This document shows, in pieces, positions 32,613 through 44,275 of a stretch of 64,000 bases of DNA; the stretch's first letter is position 1; each line of letters begins with the position of its first letter. A program made the translations under genes and the position numbers. Where the stretch lies: NCBI GenBank assembly GCA_039583875.1, contig CM077158.1, positions 243,583,447 through 243,647,446 of the forward strand, read 5' to 3'. The notes under the pieces were generated by a model. The model searched no databases, was not told where the DNA came from, and worked only from the letters and a program-made list of their open reading frames with translations. The DNA is from Platanthera guangdongensis. Taxonomy: Eukaryota > Streptophyta > Magnoliopsida > Asparagales > Orchidaceae.

Positions 32613-33015
32613 ATTTTTTTTATGCTTAGAGATTTGCGCCTTCGTGCACCTTTTTGTGCCTTTGGAGCATAAAAGGCGTGCCTGAGTGCGATTTTTATTA
32701 TAAACTTTTCTTTTTCAAATAAAAAAATAATGTAAGAACTCAATAATTTTTGCATGTTTAGGGTTTGTGAAACATAATCGAGTGTTGAGAATTAAATATG
32801 ATGCAAGTGACCACATTAATTTTATTTTTAATAGATATAAATGATAGTAATGAATAATTAATAAGTAGAAGATATGAAGAATCTGATTAAGAAAATGAAG
32901 TGATGTTTGATGCTGGCTATTTAAAATGAATGAGGTGCGACTTGCCTTAGTCAGGCAAGCGTCTGTGCCTTGAACCTAGGCTCCAAGACCCATTTGCGTT
33001 TTGCGCCTTTAATAA
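32613..33015 (-). mobile_element. TTATTAAAGGCGC-type repeat, copy 2
   Basis: It is homologous over its length to the complement of 11242-11696. The right terminus TTGCGCCTTTAATAA is kept, while the left terminus (around 32613) is diverged or truncated. Shared blocks include TCTTGGAGCCTAG and CATTTTAAATAG. Confidence 0.7.
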
Positions 33016-33653
33016 CTAAGCTAAAGAAAATGAAGCATCACTCCTAATACAATGAGGCAAAAAAGATAAATGATGTTGTTTCCAAGATACAATGTTGGAT
33101 CCAAGAAACCGGCTCACAAAGTTCGTACCTGGAGGTGACCAAAGGTCACTGGTCAAGTGGTTGACCGAGACGAGACACGACAAGAAGAAGCTAGAGAACA
33201 CAAGAAACAACTCTGAATTGCCTACAAATAAGACTCGCGTGCTACAGCGAGGTGATCTCATCACATACCCGAAATTCTATAAAAACTTCTCCTAAAGCCA
33301 ATACTGATCTTGGCGCAAGAGAGGCGCGTACTAAGCTCGCCCAGACCCTAGAGAGAAAGTGGATCCAAAGATCTCCTCTAGTCGTGCCTTGAGGTCCTAT
33401 TTATAAGCAATCTGTCCCGGAGGTATATTGGTCTACCTGTACTCCTGTAGCTTCCTCCGCCTTGACCAAAATATCATTCTCAGGCCTAAATGATCTATGT
33501 GACTGCCCTAGACGAGGTCTCCTAAAGTTTCCTCCTTGGGTATTTTTGACGTCAACGAATTACGGTTTATACAATATATGATTTGTATGTAAACTCAGAC
33601 AACTAAAATATGGAATGAGTCTTATGTAAGATTGAGAGAGGTGCATGGCCAGA
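33016..33653 (-). repeat. Probable LTR fragment
   Basis: There is no coding sequence. A minus-strand TATA (TTATAAATAGGAC near 33396-33408) in a promoter-like context and the lack of host similarity suggest part of an LTR. No termini were found. Confidence 0.3.
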
Positions 33654-34522
33654 TGTTTTGTTTATTGGTTTGTTCCCCTAGGCTAGATTGGTCGTTAAAC
33701 CGGTTCAGGACCCGTTCCTTTAGGCCTTTGGAAAGACTAAGCTACTTGAACTGCTCAACCGCCTGACATAAAACATTGGTCCATGATCTAGAAGGGCGGC
33801 TGCAAGATCAATCCCCCTTCTCTTCTTCATTTTTCGGTCGCGTGAAGAAATGGTGATCAACTTGTGCGGCGGAAAAAGCTCTGCTAGCAGCGTACTCTGA
33901 GACTAACGGGGGTGCTGGCTCTGCTCGTACGGGAGACGATCGTCCATGCTCTGGTGGAACATTTCAAGCTCCTATCCGAGGCAGGTGAGAGACGATGAGC
34001 ACGCATGAGAGCAGATACGGGTCGTGTCGGGCTTGCTGTAACGTGGTAGCAAGCACGGGTCATGCAGGACTAAGCTAACTTGCGACGAAGGTGGGTTGTA
34101 CATTCGCGACAAGGTCGAGTCCGAGCTTGGCGTTCTGCAATGATGGTCGAGGGTAAGTCATCAGACGACGACGAAGGTTCATGTGTGATCCTTGTGAATT
34201 TGTAGCTCTACAGATTGCAATAACTAATTATATTACTCGCGGGTGGAGATATCTGATTCTACCTGTTGTGTCCTTCATTGAATCCTATGTTTTCACTTGA
34301 GTATTATTGTACTGCGTGAATTTATTTGTGATTAATAGACTGTGAGATTGTGAATATATATTGATGGGATTGTCGACTTTGCATATTACTTATATTCTTG
34401 TTTATCCTATATTTGCAGATGCGCGTGTGGGGACCGTTTTCGGTTTCCAAACAAGTGGTATCATATTGTCAAGTTTTGTGTATGTGATTGACTAGACGCT
34501 CTGGTCTAGGTTTGGGTCAACT

Positions 34523-34915
34523 GTGGGCGACAACAGTGGTTCGTTCACTACCATCCCAGATCTAATCCATGAATTAATCAAATCACCTGGAGAAACTAAG
34601 GGTAGTTATGGCTGGAAAGAATACTATTTTGGCGAGGTACTCGGAAGAAGTTTGATGAAAGCAAAAAATTTTAGTCTACGGCAGATTCAAGTCAAGAACA
34701 TGTTAGATGAATAAGGTTTGATTTGACTGCTACGAGGACGTGGCAAATTGCTCAATCTGGTAAAGGATTATGGTGGCTTGACATGGATGAGCGCACCATC
34801 AACGCCATCAGGATGTACGTTAATGACAAAGTGATTTTCAATAATGGCGTTAAAGAGTCTGCAGTCAAGCTTTGAGAGAAGCTTGAAAAAACGTATTTGG
34901 TAAGTCTGGTGTTTC
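34523..34915 (+). pseudogene. Element H Gag remnant
   Basis: The reading runs through RSLMKAKNFSLRQIQVKNML, then in another frame ATRTWQIAQSGKGLWWLDMD, ERTINAIRMYVNDKVIFNN, and VKESAVKL, stop, EKLEKTYLV. The pattern (W..M...; LDE.A...I...L.D.VL..V....A..LW..LE..Y) is that of Tnt1-type copia Gag. A frameshift and a stop (W to stop before EKLEKTY) disable it. Confidence 0.7.
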
Positions 34916-35626
34916 GTGCAAACAGTGCTTCGTGCGGGCGGTGGCTCCAGAGCAACCAAGGTGGTGGTTTGCTGTCTATTGGTTCATTCCCTTGGGATGG
35001 GCCGATCATTGGACTGATTCAGGACCATCGACTTTAGGCTATTAAAAGACTTAATTGTTTGAATCGCATGATATAAAACCCCAATTCACGATCTAGAAGG
35101 ATGACATCAAGATCGATCCCCCTTCTCCCCAACGCTCTGCTCGGTCACATGAAGCAACAACGAATGACTTGTGAGATAGCAGAGACACCGTCAGTGGCAG
35201 GCTATGTTGTCAACTAGAGTGCGAGCTCTAGTTGCACGGAAGACGATGGCTCGGGCTCTGGTGGAGCAGGTCGCGCCCCTATCTTAGGAGTCGTGCAGGA
35301 CGATAATGATGGTATAATGGGTCACATCTAAGTTTGGTGGGGTTGAGTGCAACGTGGCAACAAGCGCATTTCGTGCGGGATTGAGCGCAGATTGGCAGCA
35401 TGAACGGGTCATGTGGGGCTAAGCTAGCTTGTGACAAAGGCGGGTTGTACATCCGCAGCAAGGTCGAGTACAGGCTTGTCGTTCTTCGATGGTGGTGGTC
35501 GAAAGTTGGTCATCCAACGACAATGAAGGTTCCTATGTGAACCTTGTGCATCTGTAGTTCTATGAATTACAATAAATAATTATATTACTCAACAGGTGAA
35601 GATGTCTGATTCTACCAGTGTTGTTA

Positions 35627-35973
35627 CGGGGGGTTCTGCCACTCGAACACCTCGGAATCGGGAGGCAACCAGGCAACCTCAGGGGCCAAAGGCTAGTTCC
35701 GCTGCCCCACCAACTGATGGCCCTCATCCAACCCGGAGACCGTAACAAGTCCTACAAACCGTGCACTCCAACCCATCTACGTGCCTAGTATAGGGGCGGC
35801 AGGGTGTTGAGGTCGGGGCTCGATCCCCGGACCTCATTGATAAGAGGCCTTAAACATGCCCCTCATCACCAACTGATATGCAGTTGAATGGTTAATGGGT
35901 AGCAAGAAGCCGTGAGCCCCTGGATGCCTGGTTGCCTCCCGATGTTGGAGTGCCCAAGTGGCATGGCCCCCCG
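35627..35973. mobile_element. MITE with about 60-bp TIRs in element H right LTR
   Basis: The 347-bp insert is absent from the left LTR at the same place. The ends are imperfect inverted repeats of about 60 bp (CGGGGGGTTCTGCCACTCG at the left; CGGGGGGCCATGCCACTTG on the other strand at the right; both continue into CGGGAGGCAACCAGGCA). TA dinucleotides flank both ends. The centre carries a GGTC/GACC palindrome around GGGGCTCGATCCCC. It is non-coding. Confidence 0.8.
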
Positions 35974-36230
35974 TAATAGGTGTCCTTCATCGGATCTTGT
36001 ATTTGCACTTCAGTATTATTATACTGCGTGACATTGGATATTTTTGTGTTTTTATTTAAAGTGTATTTACAGTTGCGCCTGTGGGAACCGTTCTCGGTTT
36101 CCTAACAAGACGTCGATGCAAAACGGCTGAAGTGATGAAAGAGAGTGGAGGAGGTATATAGAGAATGTAGAGCTCGTTCGACAATCATCCTCCACCAATT
36201 ATGACAAAGGAGAAACAAACATATACCTAC

Positions 36231-36324
36231 CATCCGAACTGCAAAAGATATAGCTAAATTTTGGCTGATAAAATCGAAGGACGGGCGCTGTCTTTTTAGC
36301 ACTGGATATTTTTAAACTTCCAGG
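36231..36324 (-). pseudogene. YBEY: YbeY-HAD pseudogene, HAD motif I exon
   Basis: The minus strand encodes GSLKISSAKKTAPVLRFYQP, then KFSYIFCSSDG. The plant YbeY-HAD protein has LR(F/L)YKPKFSYIFCDMDGTLLN at this place. The HAD nucleophile motif DxD reads SxD here (FCSSDG), so phosphatase activity would be lost. A GATG|GTAGGT donor and an AACAG acceptor bound the exon. It follows the YbeY exon at the expected spacing. Confidence 0.82.
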
Positions 36325-36430
36325 CTGTTTATAAAACCTTAGACCACAATGTGGATCCACGATGGTTAAGTACCATATCATAGACAAAATTCCAATTAAG
36401 CATTTAATGAAATGAAAGACCCACCATCAC

Positions 36431-36599
36431 CAATCTCTGTCTGGATACTGGAAGCATCGACATCGAATGGCCTCTTTGTTAGGGCTCTTCCTTTCCAGTC
36501 AAGACTTCCAAGGACTAGCCGCTCTAGATTCTCCATTTCAGGTAAGGTCTCCCCATTGATCTCATGATCAAAGCCCAAAAGTTGCAGTAAACCCTGTAC
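36431..36599 (-). pseudogene. YBEY: YbeY-HAD pseudogene, YbeY metal-site exon
   Basis: The minus strand reads VQGLLQLLGFDHEINGETLP, EMENLERLVLGSLDWKGRAL, TKRPFDVD. In YbeY endoribonucleases this is the metal site H-G-x-x-H-x-L-G-(Y/F)-D-H. Here the first two His are Gln (CAG, CAA) while the third (FDH) remains, so the zinc site would not form. Downstream ME..E...L..L.WKG.. fits the plant chloroplast protein (rRNA processing). The acceptor AAGCAG|GTACAG and donor ATTG|GTGATG are plausible. N-terminal exons upstream were not recognised. Confidence 0.85.
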
Positions 36600-36674
36600 C
36601 TGCTTTACAGTAATTAGTATATCTGGTGCTTGATTGTTTAAAGTATCTAAGTCAAATTTGTGAAGCCAGGCCAA

Positions 36675-37560
36675 TTAAACCTGAAATAAATTAAATGGGC
36701 ACTTTGCAGTGAATATAGAGGCCGACAACTAACATATAATGTCAAAAAAAAGGAAATGAAGAGGAAAAGGAGGATAGGGTGGTTCAAAAGGACACTACTG
36801 TAAAGATCAATTGGTGGTTGTTAAAATCCAAGCATCTAATCTAAATACAATTGGTTGGGGGTGAAGAGGCCCCATGATGCAGGATAGGTATAGCAAAGTA
36901 TAGTTCGAGTATATGAATGCTTCAATGACTTCTAGAACTTATCCGACAGCTGTGCTTGCAAATAGGCAAAATAATAAATACATAAACAAACAAATCCCTG
37001 CAAATCACAAGGCGGAAATATTACACGGAAATATTTGCAAAAACTCAGAATTAATACAATATTTAATAATGTAAACAGGAGAAACATAAAAGCAAACTCA
37101 CAATGAGTAGGAGGGAAGGAGATAGGGAATTAAGGATAGTAATTTGGGAAGTTCTGAGATTTAGCAAGTGTTCAAGATAAGTTCTGGATAGGATTCACAG
37201 TTGACCAGCACTTTCCTTGGAGCCAAACAGCAGGTGAGAGGCTCAGGTATAGAGGGTAGAAACTGTTGTCTGGTGCCATGAACTGTGTGTGTGAAGGGGG
37301 GACAGGGTGCAGGTATTGCAGGAAGAGTGGGGAAAGGCAGTTTTTACTTCGATAGTGGGGTGGTTTTAGGTAGTAAATTGTAGATTTTTGGTAGTTATAT
37401 GCAACTGAGGGTAGTTATTAGGTAGTTAAGAGATAGTGGGCGTAGCTAATGGGTAGTTATGAGGTCGCGGCGATAATTAATGGGGAGTTATCGGGGAGCG
37501 GAGTGGTGGTTGAGGGGAGGGGACTTCCAGCCATGGTAGTGGCTGGTGGTGGCCAGTGGC
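36675..37560. other. Spacer without recognisable gene
   Basis: Nothing is supported. It could hold intron or upstream sequence of the YbeY-HAD pseudogene. The 37370-37480 part is rich in GGTAGTTA-type simple repeats. Confidence 0.4.
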
Positions 37561-39210
37561 GGGGGTGGTGACCGGCCAAGAGAAGGGGGAGAGGCTTTCT
37601 AGGCTTCGCATCCAAGCTTCCGCTTTGTCATCATGTTGCTAATAACATGCTCTTATCTGAAGCCTCGGCGAGGGGTGCAGCAGCATGTGACATCATTTTG
37701 GAAGAGTACTGCCAATGGATGGAGCAACGCATCAACAAAGCCAAATCTGTAGTGCTCTTTAGCCGTTCAACCCCATTGTGGGAGAGGGACCACTTATCCC
37801 GGTGGCTGGGATTCATGAAGGTTGATGTGTTTGTGTATCTTAGGATTAGACTCGCGTTGCGACAACTCCGCAAGGCCGATTTCATGGGTTTGGTCCAGAA
37901 ACTCCATTCCAAGGTTCATAATGGGGGCTCACGGCATCTGTCTTTGGCGTGTAGGGTTGTTCTCATAAATTCCCCCTTCATGCCTCATCCTATTTCTTGC
38001 TCACGCATTTAGAGGTTCCCATGTCGATTCAAGCCATGATCAAGAAGTTAGCTCGAAGTTTTTATGGCAGGAGAGCTCTACCTTGTGGGGTCTTCATTGC
38101 ATAGATTGGGAAGACCGTTTGCTCGCTGGTTGAGTTGGGCGGCTTGGGCTTTTATGCGACGGACAAATGGGGAGGGGCCCTACGTGCAAAATTCCTGGGA
38201 GACCTCCAACCCGGCTTTCATTATTGATGCATGCAAAATATTCCAACCAACTTTGGGCGGAGAATACACGGAGGCGTGATTCCCCGGTCCTAAAAATTGT
38301 TCTGCAAGGGGCAAAGTGTCTCAACCGCATACTCCGGTGGAGGGTGGGTAATGGCGGGTGTATTTACGTCCTTATGGGCAGGTGGATCTTAGATCGAGCA
38401 TTGGCCGAATGGACTACATTAGTTAAACGTGTGTCGTTGGAGTCAATGAGAGTGGAGGCTTTTTTGGATGCGAACGGTGGCTAGAATCGAGGCACCTTAG
38501 AGACGTACTTTGGTCCTGAGCTGGGGGAATTAATTGCGCAAGTCCGCATTCACTAGGAGCTGGCTCGGGATGCTTCAGAGCTTACCCGCCGTTGTAGCGG
38601 CAAAACAAACACATCACTTGCCTATTCGGCGATGTTCCTGAAGCCCAACCATGATTCGAATGGTATTCACATTCATTGGGTGTTGGCGGCGACGTCTTGG
38701 AAAACATCAACTGTGCAAATGACTATCCGATCTGGCGATACTAAAGCACCAACCAGCTGAGGTGGTTGTTGTCTCCCCGAACCATTCAGCAAGGTTGGGC
38801 ATCATTGCGAAAATCGAGACTAGGGAAATGCTTGTTGTCGTTGGGACACCCATCTTGCATTGGGATCCGGGAGGGGCTGAGTTGGAGGCATTGCTTGCCA
38901 TTAAGCAAGTCCTCCGTCTGTCCATGTTTGATACTAAGAGTGAAATCATTGAAGGGGATTGTAAGAATGCTATTGAGTTTTGCAAGCGGTCTTTGCAACA
39001 ACCACAATGGCTTGAGGCTTTCACTAGAGACGTGGACCTTTCCTTCCTATCTGGATTCAACCCGATCATTTTTCGCCACATCCCTAGAGAGGCAAACAAA
39101 TATGGGAAAACTTGTAGGTTTCTTTTGGAAGGTTTAAAACTTGTTAGTCCCGAGTTCCTGGAGCTTGTGCAAGATGACTTGGATAGCATAGTTCCTGTAT
39201 AGTTGGTTGT
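37560..39210 (+). pseudogene. LINE (L1-type) RT end and RNase H remnant
   Basis: The first part (37647-38000) reads ILEEYCQWMEQRINKAKSVV, LFSRSTP, LSRWLGF, LHSKVHNGGSRHLSLACRVV. This is the thumb region of plant LINE reverse transcriptase (..F...SGQ.IN..KS...FS....; LGF......YLG; W....LS.AGR..LI..V). The second part (38762-39202) is an RVT_3/RNase H-like domain: GAELEALLAIKQVLRL, EIIEGDCKNAIEFCKRS and FRHIPREANKYGKT. Frames between them are broken, so it is a dead fragment. Confidence 0.8.
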
Positions 39211-39245
39211 GTATTTTTTGCATATGCACTTTTCAAGGAGGCAAT

Positions 39246-40368
39246 GAAGTATGTCGTGAAGACAATACTGATGTCGAAGATTATTCTGAAGGCAGTACTG
39301 GTGCCAAAGATAAAGTTGGGAATGATATTGGTAGCTAAGTGGTGTGGAAAATCTGAGGGTGGATAACGCAGGGTGTGTGGGGTTGAGCTCTGATCATGTG
39401 GCTCACAATATGAGGTCAAATCCAATATGTTGAATGCATGAATAATCACCATGTTATTAGTTATATTAAGCTTGTATGCGTTGTCCCAATTTTCCAGATG
39501 ACTACATAGGGGCCCATTCGCTTCACACTTAATTTGTTTGCCTTCTACGGGGAAACCTCTCGGTATGTACACGGACCATAACTTGTTCACCTTCATTGTA
39601 GCTTTGTGTTCTCTGTAGCTATCTGCATAGGATTCATAAATTTCATTATTGCAAGCAACCCTATATAGGATAGAATCATGCATGTCATGCAACCGAGGTA
39701 GATGACGGCCAACAACTCGATGGATCTCCTCTATAGAGGCTCTGCAATACTCCATATATCTTCCCAGAGGGGTATATGGTCTTCATCTAAGGTGCGATGA
39801 TAATTTACTTAATCATTTGAGGCATCAGTTGTCAGATAAAACAATAGAGTAAGTTTATAGTCTCCAAGAGTGTTGACAATGATACAATAGGTCCTCGAGC
39901 CATCGAGAGCACTCTCAAACTCGATTGAATCGCTAATGATGGATACATCCCTAATGAGTGGTATCTTATTGGGAGGCTCTTTAAGGAGAGTGTAAGAAAA
40001 TTTGTTATGAATGTGATGATCACTCGAATAAATATCAAAGACATTGGCAATATGACTCAGTTTTAGGATATGTTTAATGTCACTAAGGGTGGAAAGTCAT
40101 AGTGTGGCTCACCCGGTAGGAAATAAGAAATCTCGTCATGTGTGCGAGGAGTACGATAAGTCCCTAAGAAATCGGGAGTGTGTGAAAGGTGGGCCTGCAT
40201 ACAAAATACTAAGCTCCATATCCTTGGGGATGGCGTGTGCTCTAAGATATAATTAGAAGAGGCTTCAAGGATCATATACTCCTAAATGGGTCTCTAACTT
40301 GAGTCTCATTTTCAATAAGACGAGAAGTGGATATTATATAATCTAGGTTATTGCAGCTCTCAGGAACA
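39246..40368 (-). pseudogene. Gypsy remnant related to Gyp-1 interior
   Basis: Minus-strand frames carry THDEISYFLPGEPHYDFPPL (40063-40275) and, in another frame, HDHIHNKFSYTLLKEPPNKI (about 39960-40020). These match the EFxYxPPGEP repeats of Gyp-1 at 14170-14880. No LTR or pol domain is attached. It is cut off at the right by element E (40369). Confidence 0.55.
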
Positions 40369-42804
40369 TGATATGGGTCTCACACCGTCAGTTATCTAGC
40401 GGTTATATTATTATAAGACTTTAGGTATTGAGTCAAATGTATGAGTCGAGTTGAATTAGACAAATGTACGAGTCGAGTCGTATGAGTCAAGTCGTATCGA
40501 GTAGAGTCATGGTTACGGGTAATTAGTGTCTTGGTGTTTTAAAGTTTCACGCATTTTCTTTATATGTGGTATGAGATATTAAAAAACAAAATCAATTTAT
40601 CTTCCTCTCTCAAGTTATTCCCCCTCTCTCAAGTTTTCTCCTCTTCTTCCCCATTTCTAGGGTTTGGTTGAGCCCAGCTCCCCCCTTCTTTCGCTCCCCA
40701 CACATTCTCCATTGGTTGAGCTCGGCTCCCCCTTGTATCTCCGCCTCCACCGCCACCTCTGACGAAGTCCCAAATTAGGCACACAACAAACTTGATATCA
40801 AAGTCAGTCCTCCCTCGGCACCATAATTCTCCGCAATTCGCTGCCACCAAGGGACCTCACTCTTTATCCTCAGATTCACGGGACCACCCCTACGATCTCC
40901 AGTCGATCCGACACAGTCAAGCATTCTCGCTCCCTCCATTACCAATCTCTCTGACACAGGCTTATCAGCGACTCTCCCGACTGACGCCTTTGTCAAGCGA
41001 TCATCCAAGCATCACCCTCCTAGACAAATGACCCCTTCAGCGCTCATCCTTTCGCAGCGCCTGCGCATTCTTGGACACGGGATCCCAAGCCACTCGGTTG
41101 TGAATCCTCCTCGATCGCCAACAAGTCAGGCTCCATTGAGAGCATTGGCGATCGTCCTCATCCCTAACATCATATGCGTTGATGCCCTCTTCATCTTGCA
41201 GGCACTCTTCCCGTGCTAATTTTGTTGCACCGCTCTCCTCTCTCCCACACCCGGACACATCTTGTGTCCAGATGACCCCTCCCAGTCCTCAAGCAACACT
41301 TGCGCACACCCACTCGTTACGAGCAGCCCTCCATTTCTACCATTTTGAGCAGCCCATGTTCTCCTACTGTTTCAAGCAGCCCACCTTTTCCTGCCATTTT
41401 GAGTAGCCAGCATTCTCCTGCTGCGAGGAGGCCCACCGGTTGGGGGCTTATTCCATCGATTAATTACTTTACTGAATTAATTTTTTAGTGGATTAATTCA
41501 TTAATCAATTAATTATGTTGGACATGAACATAGCGTCTCTGATGCAGCTATCCTCCATTCAATAATGGCTCCATATCAGGCCTCCATGTCGCGACACATC
41601 GCTAGTACCGATCAATTACTTCTGCTTCCCCAACGCAGCCGTCATCTCAGGCGCCACATGATGTCGTCCCTTCCATTCATCTTACCTTGTCCCACCACAG
41701 CCTACGTTTGCTCCACCGAGGCCGTTGATTATGCAGTTGGAACCCCTGCAACTGTCGGACCCTACAGCCCGCCTCCAGACGAAACTCCTGCTTTCCTCGC
41801 CTCTGATTCTATTAGAGCAATTGTCGCTTGAACCGATGGACACAAAAGCTCTGCCGCTCACCGCAGTTCTTGTCGCCCTACCATCGTCGCCCATGGATCT
41901 CGCTTTGTAGTTTACACCATTTGCATCGTCGCCTCCAAGCCATGTGGTAGTGTCGTCCCAATGTGTGTTGTCCCCACCAGTCCTCGTGGTCGCCATCTGG
42001 AAACCTCTATTCCGGCAACCTGCTCTGACGACCCTTCAAGATCCGTTCCTTTCGCCGACCGTTACCCATCTAGCATCACCGCTTCTTCTCGCCGCAGCTT
42101 ACCTACGGCCCGGTCATTTGTTTTCCTTAACCATCCACCAGCCACACTCACCACGAATCCAGCTCTGGTTGGCAGTCTTTCCCTTCGCAAGTGCCTTTGT
42201 CGTGTCAACTCCTTGTCGTCGTTTATGACACATGGGAGCATGTTAACGCCCCACCGCTTGACGACGCATCCGCGGCAGCGACCTCCTACCATGAGTTGTT
42301 CTGGTGGGAAATCAAAGAGCTCAAAGATTAGATCATTCAAGACCGTTTAAGTTTGAGGAAAAGCTCGATTTGAAGGGGGGTGGAATGTTAGGGGTCCCAC
42401 ACCGTCAGTTATTTAACGATTATATTATTATGAGCCTTTATATATTGAGTCGAGTTGTATCGAGTCGAGTGTAAGAGTCGAGTCGTGGTTACGAGTTATT
42501 AGTATTTTAATGTTTCACATATTTTTTTATATAGAGTATTTACGCTCATGTCATCGGGACCCTATATATATAGGTCTTTTTAGGTCCTGTATGACATTAA
42601 ATAATCAAATCAATTTCACTTTCTTTTAAGTTCTTCCCTCTCTCTCAAGTTCTCTCCTCTTCTTCCTCATTTCTAGAGTTAGGATTGAGCATGAATCCCC
42701 CTTCTTTCTCTCCCCTTGCATTTTTTGTAAGTTGAACTTGACTCCCCCATGTATCTCCTCCTCCACCGCCACTTCCAACGAAGTCTCGAATTAGGCATAC
42801 AACA
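40369..42804 (+). mobile_element. Element E: non-autonomous Ty3/gypsy-type LTR element
   Basis: The LTRs (40369-40788 and 42386-42804, about 420 bp) share CACACCGTCAGTTAT, GAGTCGAGT repeats, TTGAGC and CCTCCACCGCCACTT blocks. The PBS-like TTGATATCAAAGTC follows the left LTR at 40792. The PPT GAAGGGGGGTGGAA ends at 42385, and just before it a frame reads FKFEEKLDLKGGGMLG, the usual C-terminal end of gypsy pol. The 1.6-kb interior otherwise lacks Gag, RT or integrase and is Ser/Pro-rich in translation. No clean 5-bp target duplication was found. Confidence 0.75.
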
Positions 42805-43987
42805 AAATATTGTGATAACCGCAATGTTGTATTTCTCAGTCAGTCGTATTAGAACAATATTAGACTCATTCTCACTATCTATGTGTGGAACGGTGACTTG
42901 ACTCACCCTCCTAGGTTGTATTACATTGAGTCTTGTATTCATGCTTTTTAAGCAAGACTATAAATATCAAATGTCTGCGAAATGTTGGATTGAGTTTCTA
43001 AATGTCAGATGTTGGAAGTGGAAAACATGTCTGAGATATTTTAAAATATCAGATTTTCATATCTTATCAATAAAAATATGTTTATATATACTAAGTATAA
43101 TTTTATATTCTAAAAGAAAAAAATTAACATAATAAGTCGGCGAACAATGAGTCATGTATATCTCAAAATAAATTCAAAGAGTGTCGAGAATAAAATATTA
43201 TTATCAAGTACAAATAGATAAATTATAATATATATTCAATATTATATGATAATTTTAATTCGACAATAAGTTTTATAGCAAATAAAAAAGATTTAAATGT
43301 GAAATATCTTTGATTGATTATAATCCCTTGCAAGCTTAATTAATTTATATTAAAAGTATAAAAATAAACAACTAACAAATGTGTTAAGTTTTTAACATTT
43401 CTATAATATGAAATAAAATATATATACTGTGAAATAATTAATACGAAATTAATTGTAAAAATAATACATATTAAAGAGAACGGAACCATAAATTTAATCA
43501 ATTCAAGCATATATAATATAACACATAAGTGGTTTAAATGCATACTGCTAGTTTACTACAATAACATAAAATAAACTAACGGATGATATGTTCATAAGTC
43601 GACAGTTGATATATCAAGAAAATCAAATATTTTGGCATATATTTTAGTAAAAGACAACTATTTTTTTAGAAGTAGACATTGTGAAACCCCCAAAAGATTT
43701 TAAACCAAAACATCTATAAAGACTCCATGATTATGAATGGAATTCAAAGGTGAAGTTTCAACGATGAGCCAAGTTTATTTGTTTGATTTTATTTTGGAGC
43801 TTTTTCGAATTTTTGTACAAACGCGTTATTTTATTTGGCGTCTTCATGTTTTTGTTTTTTCATGGTGGCTTTTATCTTGATAGTGACTTTTATCTTAATG
43901 GTGGTTTTTATATTAATGAGTGGTGAATATTTTTGCGGCTCGTTGATATTTTAGATGGCGTTAAAAGGCAAGCTACCTAGGCTCACT
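42805..43987. other. AT-rich spacer
   Basis: No gene is supported. A TG start (TGTGAAACCCCC, 43680) could be the beginning of the Cop-3 5' LTR, which is otherwise undefined because a hAT element interrupts it. Confidence 0.35.
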
Positions 43988-44275
43988 GAAGGGGGTAACT
44001 GTATCTCTTGTTATGGTCATGTTGTAGATGTCAATCGACATATCTGACATGTCGGCCGACATAAAGGTTTGGGTCCTAAAACGTCATGTTTTTGTTTTGA
44101 ATTTCACGCATAACGTTTTGAAACTGTAGATGTCAATCGAAGGGGGTAACTGTATCTCTTGCTATAGTCATGTTGTAGATGTAAATCGACATATCCGACA
44201 TGTAGGCCGGCATAAAGGTTTGGGTCCTAAAAAGTCGTGTTTCCGTTTTGAATTCCACGCATAACGTTTTGAAAA
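43988..44275. repeat. 151-bp tandem duplication across the hAT left end
   Basis: A unit starting GAAGGGGGTAACTG is present at 43988 and again at 44139. It spans the host flank and the first about 100 bp of the hAT-like element. Confidence 0.75.

Larger units (their letters stand above)
33654..36107 (+). mobile_element. Element H: internally deleted copia element
   Basis: The left LTR (33654-34453, about 800 bp) and right LTR (about 34968-36107, about 800 bp without a 347-bp MITE) share ends (GGACCG/GGAACCG, TTCTCGGTTTCC, AACA) and many blocks. A PBS-like TGGTATCATATTG follows at 34456. The interior is only about 0.5 kb and keeps a piece of Tnt1-like Gag. The element lies between the exons of the YbeY-HAD pseudogene, on the opposite strand. 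LTRs are strongly diverged (old). No convincing target duplication was found. Confidence 0.75.

Noticed and set aside
35810..35850. tRNA gene suggested by GGGGCTCGATCCCC
   Set aside because: Only a T-arm-like hairpin with a 6-nt loop is present; no acceptor, D or anticodon arm could be placed.
39144..39755. Minus-strand 203-codon frame near the LINE end
   Set aside because: No recognisable motif, it overlaps the LINE RNase H coding on the other strand, and its other part fits degenerate gypsy sequence.
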